From NCBI RefSeq assembly GCF_006349365.1, contig NZ_CP040899.1:62001-126000 (forward strand): a stretch of 64,000 nucleotides of DNA, read 5' to 3'. A program made the translations under genes and the position numbers. The notes under the pieces are model-generated. The model was not told where the DNA came from, did no database searches, and saw nothing but the letters and a program-made list of their open reading frames with translations. Shown in pieces: positions 21,567-29,673 of this stretch. Each line of letters opens with the position of its first letter. Within the stretch, counting starts at the first letter, position 1. The stretch is from Georgenia wutianyii. Lineage in GTDB: Bacteria; Actinomycetota; Actinomycetes; Actinomycetales; Actinomycetaceae.

Positions 21567-24500
21567 ATGACGTCGCAGCGGCAACCCATCAGGCGTAGGG
21601 CGGTGACGGCGGCGGCCACAGGCATCGCGATGTGCGCGACGCTGCTGACGGCCCCGGCCGGTGCACAGACCGAGGAGCCCGGGTTCACCGAACTCCTCGG
21701 CTTCGAGAGCTACACGACCGGGGCCCTCGACGGCCAGGACGGCTGGACGGCGACCGGCGCCGCCGCCGTCATCCTCGACCCGGTCAACCAGAACAACCGC
21801 GCCCTCGAGCTCAGCGGCCCGAACCAGCGCGCCCACCGGGCCGTGGCCGCCATCGAGGACGGCGAGACCGGCACGGTGTTCTTCCGCATCCGGCGCGACG
21901 GCAGCGTCGACACGTCCTTCGGAGTCACGGACAACGACAACCCCTCGGACTTCGCCCACAGTCGGGCCTACGTCAACAACCAGAACAACGACACCCTGCT
22001 CGTGCGTGACGGCGGCGCCTTCGCCACCGCCGGCACGTGGGCCGAGGACGTGTGGCAGTGCGTCTGGCTCGTCGCCGACAACGAGACCGACGAGGTCGCG
22101 GTCTACAGCCAGGGCGGCCCGTACGAGGAGCAGACCCGCCTGCCCGCGGGCGCCGAGGAGACCTTCGGCTTCCGTGCCGCCGTCGACGGCCCGCTCGACC
22201 GCTTCTTCTGGATCAACGGCTCCCCGAACACGGGCCGGATCATGCTCGACGACGTCGCCGTGGACACCAGCGGCGCCAACCTCGACATCCCCACCGGCAA
22301 CGTCGCGGACTGCGAGACGGCCGACGTCGCCCCCGAGCCGCTGCTCAACCCGCTGCCCGACCCGGAGCTGTCGACCCTCGGCATCGAGGTCGAGGAGCTG
22401 GTCCAGCTGCCCGCGTCGCAGACGACCCCCGAGACGCAGGACCAGCGCCTGATCCGGCACAACCGCATCACCCACCTCGACGAGGTGCCCGACGGCTCCG
22501 GTCGGCTCGCCGTCCCGGACATGAACGACATCCTCTACATGGTCGACAAGGACTCCGGCGAGCACACCGCCTACCTCAACGTCCGTGACGCGTTCATCGA
22601 CAACTTCCACAACCACGCCGGCCTCGGCACCGGGTTCGGTTTCGTCGAGTTCCACCCGGAGTTCGCCGAGAACGGCATCTTCTACACCGTCCACACGGAG
22701 TCGGGCACCGCGCTCACCGAGGACACCCCCGACTTCCCGGCGTTCGGCACCACCGGCTTCCACAGCGTCATCACGGAGTGGACCGCCACCGACCCCGCCG
22801 CGGAGACCTTCGAGGGCACGAGCCGCGAGATGATGCGCGTCCCCTTCGGTGGCCGCGTCCACACCGTCCAGCAGATCGCCTTCAACTGGACCGCCGAGCC
22901 GGGCGACGCCGACTACGGCAACCTCTACATCCTCGTCGGCGACGGTGGCAACGGCGTGGGCAACGACAACCCGCAGGACCTCGCGACGCCGCAGGGCAAG
23001 ATCTTCCGCATCGACCCGATGGGCGACAACAGCGCGAACGGGGAGTACGGCATCCCCGCCGACAACCCCTTCCTCGACGAGGACGGCGCGCTGCCGGAGA
23101 TCTACGCCGTGGGCATGCGCGACCCGCACCGCATCAGCTGGGACACCGAGACCGGGAAGATGTACCTCGGGCACATCGGTGAGTGGCAGGTCGAGTCGAT
23201 CTACGAGGTCGAGCCCGGTGACAACTTCGGCTGGTCGGTCCGCGAGGGCCCGTTCCTCGCCGAGGGTCGCCAGATCTTCCCGCTGCCCGAGGACGACGCC
23301 GAGTACGGCTTCACCTACCCGGTCGCCGCGTACGACCACAACCGCGACCCCGGCCAGACCGGTGACGCCGGCGTCGCCGTCAACGGCGGCTACGTCTACC
23401 GCGGCGAGATCGAGGAGCTGCGCGGCAAGTACCTCTTCACCGACATCGTCCGCGGCTTCGTCCTGTCGACCGAGGCGGACGAGATGGTCCGCAACGACGG
23501 CGACCTCGAGGACCTCGCCACCATCTCCGAGCTGCGCGTGTTCCACGAGGGCGAGGAGACGACCTTCCAGGAGCTCGTCGGTGACCGCCGCGTCGACCTG
23601 CGCTTCGGGGCCGACGCCGACGGCGAGCTGTACCTCGTCTCCAAGGCCGACGGGAAGGTCTGGCGGATCACCGGCGCCGTCGAGCTGCCGCCGAACAACC
23701 TCGTCGCCCGCTACACCTTCGACAACCCCGTCGCGGGCAACCCCGCCTGGGAGGACGACCAGGGCTTCTCCGGTACCGACATCGAGCTCGTCAACGGCGG
23801 CGCGCTCCAGCGTGTGGCCGACGCCGCCTACCCCGGCGCCGGACGGGCGCTGCAGACCCAGCAGCTGAGCCCCGCCGTCCGCGGCAACAACGACTGGAAG
23901 GCCGGGGTCTACGACCCGGCGGGCGTCGACTCCCTCGAGGCCCTCGCCGGCGCCGAGGCGATCACCGTCATGGGCTGGTTCAAGCGCACCGGTGAGCTGC
24001 CCGCCCTCAACAGCGAGACGACCAACCCGGACGACCGCTTCAACGCCATCGGCCTCGCCGGTGTCCTGTCGGGCAACTCCGACGGCCACGGCGTGCGCGC
24101 CCTGCTCGAGGTCATCCAGGTGGGCGACGAGCTCAAGCTCGTCGCCCTCGGCCGCCGGCTCGACGACGGCAGCTCGTGGACCTTCGCGGCCGACAAGCCG
24201 TGGGACGAGATCCTCGCCCAGAACACCTGGGTCCACCTTGCCGCGAGCTTCGACTACGTGGGCGGTGAGATGAAGCTCTACATGAACGGTGAGGAGCTCG
24301 AGGGCGAGTACACCGCGGCGAACCCGTGGGGCTCGGGCCCGACCTCCGACACCGTGCCCACGGGCATCAAGATCGGCGGCAGCTTCCCGCAGAACACCGC
24401 GGAGCGGAACCCGTTCCACGGTCGCATGGACGACCTCATGTTCCTCGACATGGCGCCCACGGCCGAGCAGATGCGGAGCCTGTACGCGACGTACGGCGTC

Positions 24501-25703
24501 GAGCCGGTCGAGCCGCCGCCCTCGCCGTCGTGCGAGTTCGACGAGTCGATGACCGACCTCATGGCGGCGGAGAACTGGGCACCGCGCACCCCCGCCAAGT
24601 GGGACCTGCCCGGCGACCAGATCATCCTCAAGGAGGTCGGCGACAACCCGAACGACGGCATCCGCCGCCCGTTCGAGTACGCCGTCCTCGACGGTCACGA
24701 GTTCGAGTCGGTGCAGATCGACGCGAACGTCCGGCTCGACGCGCCGTCGTCGGTGAACAACCGCGACATCATCATCGTCTTCGGGTGGCAGTCCGACACC
24801 GAGTACTACTACGCGCACATCTCGCAGGACAACGCGATCTACGCGCACAACGGCATCTTCAAGGTGGACAACAAGGACCGGGAGCGCATCGACCACCAGT
24901 GGGACGGGTCGATCGGTGCACCTCCGGCCATCACCGACGAGGAGTGGCACGACGTGCGCGTGACCCACTGCGCCGGCACCGGGGAGATCGCCGTGTGGGT
25001 CGACGGGGACGACACCCCGCTCATGACCGCGACCGACACGACGTTCGACGGCGGCAGGATCGGGTTCGGCTCCTTCGACAACACCGGGCGCATGCGCGAC
25101 CTCGTCGTCTCCGTCCCGGCCGCCGTCGAGGCCGCCCCGACGACGACGCGGCTCGACCTCCCGCGTCAGCTGTCCGTCTACGGGCGCGAGGCCACGGCCG
25201 AGGTGACCGTCGCGAGCGAGGGTGCCACGCCGTCGGGCACCGTGGAGATCCGGGCCGGGGGCGAGACGATCGCCTCCGGTGAGCTCGGGGCCGACGGCAC
25301 GGCCTCCGTGCCGCTGCCGCGTGACCTGCCCGCCGGCTCGCACCGGCTCACCGCGGTCTTCGTGGGCGGCGACGCGTTCGAGCCCTCCGAGAGCCGGGCG
25401 GCGACCTACGTGGTCCTGCCCGCGCTCGCCCGGGTGGACATCGACGCCGAGTCGCGGGTGCCCGGGGGCAGCTCCCCGGAGATCACGGTCGACGTCACGG
25501 GCCGCGGCGAGGACCCGGTGCCCACCGGGAGCGTCACGGTGACGGCCGGCTTCCGGGTCGTCGGCACCGTGCCGCTCGACGAGGGCGGGACCGCCGAGAT
25601 CCAGCTCCCGCCGGTCCGCGGCACGACGCTGGTCACCGCCGTCTACAGCGGCGACCACGGCTACCTCCCGGGTCTGGACGTCACGACGATCCGCACCCGC
25701 TGA
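21567..25703 (+). CDS. Secreted multidomain glucose/sorbosone-dehydrogenase-like protein
   Basis: 1378-aa exported protein. A signal peptide (about residues 1-35) ends at APAGAQ. Next come a jelly-roll-like domain (about 38-250), a six-bladed propeller of the PQQ-dependent sugar dehydrogenase family (about 290-700; GMRDPHRISWD, GDNFGWSVREGP, GKIFRIDP), and a LamG/concanavalin-like domain (about 710-980; WVHLAASFDYVGGEMKLYMNG). A second carbohydrate-binding-like domain (about 990-1185) and two bacterial Ig-like repeats (about 1190-1378) follow. Family enzymes oxidise sugars outside the cell; the lectin-like modules suggest a polymeric or surface-bound substrate. No LPXTG anchor. ATG 21567 follows GAAGGAG. 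Operator site 1 places it in the LacI regulon. Confidence 0.85.
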   Translation: MTSQRQPIRRRAVTAAATGIAMCATLLTAPAGAQTEEPGFTELLGFESYTTGALDGQDGWTATGAAAVILDPVNQNNRALELSGPNQRAHRAVAAIEDGETGTVFFRIRRDGSVDTSFGVTDNDNPSDFAHSRAYVNNQNNDTLLVRDGGAFATAGTWAEDVWQCVWLVADNETDEVAVYSQGGPYEEQTRLPAGAEETFGFRAAVDGPLDRFFWINGSPNTGRIMLDDVAVDTSGANLDIPTGNVADCETADVAPEPLLNPLPDPELSTLGIEVEELVQLPASQTTPETQDQRLIRHNRITHLDEVPDGSGRLAVPDMNDILYMVDKDSGEHTAYLNVRDAFIDNFHNHAGLGTGFGFVEFHPEFAENGIFYTVHTESGTALTEDTPDFPAFGTTGFHSVITEWTATDPAAETFEGTSREMMRVPFGGRVHTVQQIAFNWTAEPGDADYGNLYILVGDGGNGVGNDNPQDLATPQGKIFRIDPMGDNSANGEYGIPADNPFLDEDGALPEIYAVGMRDPHRISWDTETGKMYLGHIGEWQVESIYEVEPGDNFGWSVREGPFLAEGRQIFPLPEDDAEYGFTYPVAAYDHNRDPGQTGDAGVAVNGGYVYRGEIEELRGKYLFTDIVRGFVLSTEADEMVRNDGDLEDLATISELRVFHEGEETTFQELVGDRRVDLRFGADADGELYLVSKADGKVWRITGAVELPPNNLVARYTFDNPVAGNPAWEDDQGFSGTDIELVNGGALQRVADAAYPGAGRALQTQQLSPAVRGNNDWKAGVYDPAGVDSLEALAGAEAITVMGWFKRTGELPALNSETTNPDDRFNAIGLAGVLSGNSDGHGVRALLEVIQVGDELKLVALGRRLDDGSSWTFAADKPWDEILAQNTWVHLAASFDYVGGEMKLYMNGEELEGEYTAANPWGSGPTSDTVPTGIKIGGSFPQNTAERNPFHGRMDDLMFLDMAPTAEQMRSLYATYGVEPVEPPPSPSCEFDESMTDLMAAENWAPRTPAKWDLPGDQIILKEVGDNPNDGIRRPFEYAVLDGHEFESVQIDANVRLDAPSSVNNRDIIIVFGWQSDTEYYYAHISQDNAIYAHNGIFKVDNKDRERIDHQWDGSIGAPPAITDEEWHDVRVTHCAGTGEIAVWVDGDDTPLMTATDTTFDGGRIGFGSFDNTGRMRDLVVSVPAAVEAAPTTTRLDLPRQLSVYGREATAEVTVASEGATPSGTVEIRAGGETIASGELGADGTASVPLPRDLPAGSHRLTAVFVGGDAFEPSESRAATYVVLPALARVDIDAESRVPGGSSPEITVDVTGRGEDPVPTGSVTVTAGFRVVGTVPLDEGGTAEIQLPPVRGTTLVTAVYSGDHGYLPGLDVTTIRTR

Positions 25704-25712
25704 CCCGTCACA

Positions 25713-25749
25713 GGGAGGGCGGGCCGCAGCTCGAGCGGCCCGCCCTCCC
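25713..25749. terminator. 15-bp perfect GC hairpin
   Basis: GGGAGGGCGGGCCGC (25713-25727), a 7-nt loop and its exact complement (25735-25749), followed by a pyrimidine-rich TCCTTCCTTCC stretch. It starts 10 nt after the stop of the secreted dehydrogenase gene and is very likely its terminator. Confidence 0.85.
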
Positions 25750-25771
25750 TCCTTCCTTCCCCCGCCCCACC

Positions 25772-25830
25772 TCCCGCCGAGCGCCGGATCGCGCACGCCT
25801 CGGCAGTGCGTGATCCAGCCCTCGGCGGGA
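25772..25830. repeat. Palindromic dispersed repeat, family 2 (full copy)
   Basis: Two 25-nt arms (25772-25796 and 25806-25830) pair at 22 of 25 positions around a 9-nt loop. The arm core CCGCCGAGSGCYGGATC recurs at 2843-2866 and, inverted, at 25855-25883. The element lies in the 331-bp gap before the aldolase gene, after the terminator. Confidence 0.75.
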
Positions 25831-25854
25831 AGGGGGTGGGGGTTGCGGTGGGGG

Positions 25855-25883
25855 GCGTGCAGAATCCAGCGCTCGGCGCAGGA
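25855..25883 (-). repeat. Additional half-copy of repeat family 2
   Basis: GCGTGCAGAATCCAGCGCTC and the following bases are the reverse complement of the family-2 arm, 25 nt beyond the full palindrome. It could pair with the left arm at 25772 as an alternative fold. Confidence 0.6.
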
Positions 25884-25927
25884 GTGTGGGCGGGGAGGGG
25901 ACGGCCGAGCGGTCGAGACCTTCCTGC

Positions 25928-25941
25928 GGGAAGCGCTTTCT
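25928..25941. promoter_or_regulatory. LacI-type operator site 2 (GGGAAGCGCTTTCT)
   Basis: Palindrome centred on AAGCGCTT, directly upstream of a TAGTGT -10 box (25944-25949) with a weak -35 TTCCTG 17 nt before it. It controls the aldolase-kinase-LacI operon. Confidence 0.8.
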
Positions 25942-25943
25942 GT

Positions 25944-25949
25944 TAGTGT
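25944..25949 (+). promoter_or_regulatory. -10 box TAGTGT of the aldolase-kinase-LacI operon
   Basis: TAGTGT follows operator site 2 by 2 nt. It implies an untranslated leader of roughly 80 nt before the ATG at 26035. Confidence 0.5.
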
Positions 25950-26034
25950 CCGGAACGGAAACACGAACGCGGCGCCCACCCGCCGCGACTCAGTGACGAG
26001 ACACCGCGCACGGCGCGGGGACAGGGGTTCGGGG

Positions 26035-26658
26035 ATGTCCGAGACGCTCGAGGCACTCGCAGCCGCGCGGCTGGTTCCGGTTGTCGTCCTCGACGACGCC
26101 GCACACGCCCGCCCGCTCGCGGGCGCCCTCGCCGAGGGCGGTCTGCCGGTCGCCGAGGTCACCTTCCGCACGGCGGCCGCCGCCGCGGCGATCGCGGAGA
26201 TGGCGAAGGACGGCCGGGTGCTCGTCGGTGCCGGGACCGTCCTCACCCCGGCCCAGGTCGACGAGGCCGTCGACGCCGGCGCGCGCTACGTCGTCTCGCC
26301 CGGGTTCTCCCGCGCCGTCGTCGAGCGCTGTGCCGCGCGCGGCGTGCTCGCCCTGCCCGGCGCGGTCACCGCCACGGAGGTCCAGGCCGCCCTCGAGGCC
26401 GGCATCAGCACGGTGAAGTTCTTCCCCGCGGAGACCTCGGGCGGCGCCGCGGCGATCAAGGCGCTGTCCGCCCCGTTCGGCGGCGTGCGCTTCGTGCCCA
26501 CCGGCGGCATCGGACCGGCCAACCTCGCCGAGTACCTCGCCCTGCCGGCCGTCACCGCCGTCGGCGGCAGCTGGATGGTCCCCCGGGACCTCATCGCCGC
26601 CGGCCGTTTCGACGACGTCGCGGCGATGGTCGCGGACGCCGTCGCCCTCACCCGCTGA
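26035..26658 (+). CDS. eda: KDPG/KHG aldolase (Entner-Doudoroff)
   Basis: Class I aldolase cleaving 2-keto-3-deoxy-6-phosphogluconate into pyruvate and glyceraldehyde-3-phosphate, 207 aa, cytosolic trimer. Motifs: RLVPVVVLDD, PVAEVTFRTAAAAAAI (substrate-binding Glu and Arg), VGAGTVLTPAQV, and the Schiff-base lysine in STVKFFPAE, followed by FVPTGGIGPANLAEYL. ATG 26035 follows a GGGG-rich stretch. It is first in an operon with a KDG kinase and a LacI regulator. This pairing gives a complete lower pathway from 2-keto-3-deoxygluconate to central metabolism, without a 6-phosphogluconate dehydratase nearby, so the entry point is probably KDG itself. Confidence 0.93.
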   Translation: MSETLEALAAARLVPVVVLDDAAHARPLAGALAEGGLPVAEVTFRTAAAAAAIAEMAKDGRVLVGAGTVLTPAQVDEAVDAGARYVVSPGFSRAVVERCAARGVLALPGAVTATEVQAALEAGISTVKFFPAETSGGAAAIKALSAPFGGVRFVPTGGIGPANLAEYLALPAVTAVGGSWMVPRDLIAAGRFDDVAAMVADAVALTR

Positions 26659-26688
26659 CCGCCCGTACCCCACCGCGAGGAGACCTTC

Positions 26689-27789
26689 GTGACCCTGCAG
26701 ATCCGTGACGCCGCCGAGTGCCGGTACGACGTGCTGTCCCTCGGTGAGGTGATGCTGCGGCTCGACCCGGGGGAGGGCCGCATCCGCACCGCCCGCAGCT
26801 TCCGGGTGTGGGAGGGCGGCGGGGAGTACAACGTCGCCCGCGGCCTGCGCCGGGCGTTCGGGCTGCGCGCCGGGGTGGTCACGGCGCTCGCGGACAACGA
26901 GGTGGGCCGCCTGGTCGAGGACTTCATCCTCACCGGCGGCGTGGACACCTCCCTCATCCGGTGGGTGCCCTCCGACGGGATCGGCCGCTCGGTGCGCAAC
27001 GGGCTGAACTTCACCGAGCGCGGCTTCGGCGTGCGCGGCGCGGTGGGGGTCTCGGACCGCGGTCACACGGCTGCCTCGCAGCTGCGCGCGGAGGACGTCG
27101 ACTGGGACCACGTGTTCGGTGAGCTGGGCGTCCGCTGGCTGCACACCGGCGGGATCTTCGCGGCGCTGTCCGACACCTCGGCACAGGTCGTGCTCGCTGC
27201 GGTCCAGGCAGCCAAGAGGCACGGCACGGTCGTGTCCTACGACCTCAACTACCGGCCCTCGCTGTGGAAGGACATCGGCGGGCAGGCCAGGGCGCAGGAG
27301 GTCAACCGGGAGATCGCCCACCACATCGACGTGATGATCGGCAACGAGGAGGACTTCACCGCCTCCCTCGGCTTCGAGGTCGAGGGTGTGGACGAGAACC
27401 TCACCGACCTCGACGTCGCGAGCTTCCGGGCGATGATCGAGAACGTGCAGGCGGCCTACCCGAACTTCGAGGTCATCGGCACGACGATGCGCAGCGTGCA
27501 CACCGCGACGGTCAACGACTGGGGCGCGATCGCCTGGTCCAAGGACGAGGGCTTCGCCCAGGCCACCCACCGCGAGCGGCTGGAGATCCTCGACCGGGTG
27601 GGCGGAGGGGACTCCTTCGCCTCCGGCCTGGTCTACGGCCTCATCACCGGCGAGCCGCTGGCCACCGCAGTAGAGTACGGCGCGGCCCACGGCGCCCTCG
27701 CGATGACGACCCCGGGAGACACCTCGATGGTCACCAAGGACGACGTCGTCAAGCTCGCCACCGGCGGCAGCGCACGAGTCCAGCGATAG
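26689..27789 (+). CDS. kdgK: PfkB-family sugar kinase, probable 2-keto-3-deoxygluconate kinase
   Basis: Cytosolic ribokinase-fold kinase, 366 aa (KdgK usually 310-350). It has LSLGEVMLRLDPGEG at the N-terminus, the substrate-side EGGGEYNVARGL, VVSYDLNYRPSLWKD, and the C-terminal PfkB signature DRVGGGDSFASGLVYGL, whose Asp is the catalytic base. Directly behind the KDPG aldolase (30-nt gap), its likely reaction is KDG to KDPG. GTG 26689 is preceded by GAGGAG. The Asn-Tyr-Arg-Pro motif is typical of KdgK-like kinases. The final products feed glycolysis and the pyruvate pool. Confidence 0.87.
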   Translation: MTLQIRDAAECRYDVLSLGEVMLRLDPGEGRIRTARSFRVWEGGGEYNVARGLRRAFGLRAGVVTALADNEVGRLVEDFILTGGVDTSLIRWVPSDGIGRSVRNGLNFTERGFGVRGAVGVSDRGHTAASQLRAEDVDWDHVFGELGVRWLHTGGIFAALSDTSAQVVLAAVQAAKRHGTVVSYDLNYRPSLWKDIGGQARAQEVNREIAHHIDVMIGNEEDFTASLGFEVEGVDENLTDLDVASFRAMIENVQAAYPNFEVIGTTMRSVHTATVNDWGAIAWSKDEGFAQATHRERLEILDRVGGGDSFASGLVYGLITGEPLATAVEYGAAHGALAMTTPGDTSMVTKDDVVKLATGGSARVQR

Positions 27790-27805
27790 CACGAAGGAGC
27801 CCGAG

Positions 27806-28861
27806 ATGACACCGAGCCGGGGGGGCGCGGCCGGGCACGGCCGGGTAGCGACGCTCAGCGACGTCGCGCGCGAGGCCGGCGTCTCGCTGGCGACGGCGTC
27901 ACGCGCCATCAACGGCAGCACCAACCGCTCCGTGCGCGAGGACCTGCGTGAGCGGGTCCTCGCCGCCGCGGCGCGGCTGGACTACTCCCCGAACGCCAAC
28001 GCCCAGGCGATGGCGCGCGGGCGCACCGCGACGCTCGGTCTCATCGTCCACGACATCGCCGACCCGTTCTTCTCCACCATCGCGGCCGGTGTCACCGAGG
28101 CGGCCGACGCCGCCGGGCTGGCGGTCACGCTCGCCAACACCGAGCACGACCCGGAGCGCGAGCTGGGCTTCATCCAGACGCTGCAGAACCTGCGGGCCCG
28201 CTCGATCATCCTCGTCGGTGGTCGTCAGGACGACGACGAGGGCAACCGGCGGCTGCGGGACGCGCTGGCCGCCTACCAGGAGCGGGGTGGCAGCGCGGCG
28301 ATGGTCGGCCAGCCGATCCTCGGGGTGAGCGCGGTCCACGTCGACAACCGCGGCGCCGCCGCGGAGCTGGCCCGGGCGCTGCACGGGCTGGGCTACCGGC
28401 GCTTCGCCGTCCTCGGCGGTCCGGCGAACCACCTCACGGCCCGTGAGCGGCGCGAGGGCTTCTGCGAGGCGCTCGCCGAGCTCGGCTCCCCCGTGCCGGA
28501 CGAGGCTGTGGTGCCGTGCGCCTTCGTCCGCGACGGCGGGTACGACGGGATGAAAGAGCTGCTCGCGCGCGGGCTCGACGTCGAGGTGGTCTTCGCCGTC
28601 AACGACGTCATGGCCCTCGGCGCGATGACCGCGGCCCGGGACGCCGGGCTCGACCTGCCCCGCGACCTCGCCTTCGCCGGGTTCGACGACATCACCGCGC
28701 TGCGCGACGTCACCCCGACGCTCACGACGGTCGCGATCGACATGGTCGACATCGGTCGGCAGGCCACGGCGCTCGCCCTGGGCGAGGGCGGGGGCGAACC
28801 GCAGGTCGTCATCGCCTCGGGCGACGTCGTCCTGCGCGAGTCCACCCCCGGCCCGCGCTAG
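27806..28861 (+). CDS. LacI-family transcriptional repressor
   Basis: 351-aa repressor with the LacI headpiece ATLSDVAREAGVSLATASRAING (about residues 15-37), the hinge helix SPNANAQAMARGRT and a periplasmic-binding-like sensor domain (LGLIVHDIADPFFSTIAAGVTEAA, VFAVNDVMALGAM, AFAGFDDI). The ligand would be a sugar or sugar acid, possibly KDG; not determinable. ATG 27806 follows GAAGGAG. Being third in the operon under operator site 2, it should repress itself. The five AAGCGCTT-centred palindromes resemble known LacI/GalR-family operators and I infer they are its targets. The TAG stop shares CTAG with the convergent gene. Confidence 0.93.
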   Translation: MTPSRGGAAGHGRVATLSDVAREAGVSLATASRAINGSTNRSVREDLRERVLAAAARLDYSPNANAQAMARGRTATLGLIVHDIADPFFSTIAAGVTEAADAAGLAVTLANTEHDPERELGFIQTLQNLRARSIILVGGRQDDDEGNRRLRDALAAYQERGGSAAMVGQPILGVSAVHVDNRGAAAELARALHGLGYRRFAVLGGPANHLTARERREGFCEALAELGSPVPDEAVVPCAFVRDGGYDGMKELLARGLDVEVVFAVNDVMALGAMTAARDAGLDLPRDLAFAGFDDITALRDVTPTLTTVAIDMVDIGRQATALALGEGGGEPQVVIASGDVVLRESTPGPR

Positions 28862-29673
28862 GCCGCCGCGCCGGCGTCCTCGGCCTGTCGGTTCGCCGGG
28901 CTCGTCGCGAGCACCCAGCACGCGGTGAGGGCGGCGAGGACTGCGAGCACCGCCCAGGGCGCCCAGCCCGCGCGCACCGAGTCACCGAGCACGACCACGC
29001 CGACGACCCCGGGCACGACCACCTCGGTCACCGAGAGCACCGCCGAGACGGTGCCCGCCCCGCCTCGCTCCAGGGCCCGCAGCGAGGCCAGTGCGCCGCA
29101 CGCCCCGCACACGACGACGGCGATCGACAGCGGCTGCAGGACGGTGTCGGCCAGGCCGTCCGCGGCGTGCAGACCGCGCGCGGCGATCGCCGCCCCGGAG
29201 TACCCCAGTCCGCCGAGCAGCGCGAGCACGAGCGCGCCGCCACGCCGGTAGAGCCCGGCCGTGAGCGCGGCGAGCACGACGGAGCCCACGAGCAGCGCCG
29301 GGGTGAAGCCGTCCGGCGGGGTCACCGCGGGCTGCTCGCCCGAGGCGCGCGCGAGGACGACGAGCGCGCCGACGACGACGGCGATCGCCACGCCGTCGAC
29401 GACCCGGAACCGGGTGCGCAGGACGAACCGCGCGAGGACGACGACGACGACCACCGAGGACGCCTGGACGGCCTGGACGACGAACAGCGGCAGCCGGTCC
29501 AGGGCGACGAGCGAGAGCAGCCAGCCGACGCCGTCGAGCAGGAGGGCGGCGACGACGAGCGGCTGGGTCACCGTGGACAGGCCGTGGCTGCGCCGGGTGG
29601 CGACCGCCTCCATGATCGTCGTCGTGCCGTAGATGACCGCGGTCGCCGTGACCGCGAGGAGGGCGAGCGTCAT
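28858..29673 (-). CDS. EamA/DMT-type transporter
   Basis: 271-aa integral membrane protein with about ten hydrophobic helices spread over the whole length, such as LALLAVTATAVIYGTTTIME, LFVVQAVQASSVVVVVVLA and VSAVLSVTEVVVPGVVGVVVLG. It resembles drug/metabolite transporters that move small molecules in or out of the cell. Substrate unknown. ATG 29673 overlaps the lysX stop as ATGA, so it is translationally coupled to lysX and may work with that envelope-modification enzyme. The stop TAG overlaps the LacI stop through CTAG. Confidence 0.78.
   Translation of the reverse strand: MTLALLAVTATAVIYGTTTIMEAVATRRSHGLSTVTQPLVVAALLLDGVGWLLSLVALDRLPLFVVQAVQASSVVVVVVLARFVLRTRFRVVDGVAIAVVVGALVVLARASGEQPAVTPPDGFTPALLVGSVVLAALTAGLYRRGGALVLALLGGLGYSGAAIAARGLHAADGLADTVLQPLSIAVVVCGACGALASLRALERGGAGTVSAVLSVTEVVVPGVVGVVVLGDSVRAGWAPWAVLAVLAALTACWVLATSPANRQAEDAGAAA

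Noticed and set aside
21516..26246. A 1576-codon open frame antisense to the secreted dehydrogenase and aldolase genes
   Set aside because: Low-complexity Val/Asp/Gly/Arg content with no motif; it crosses a terminator hairpin and two repeats. It is a by-product of high GC third positions.
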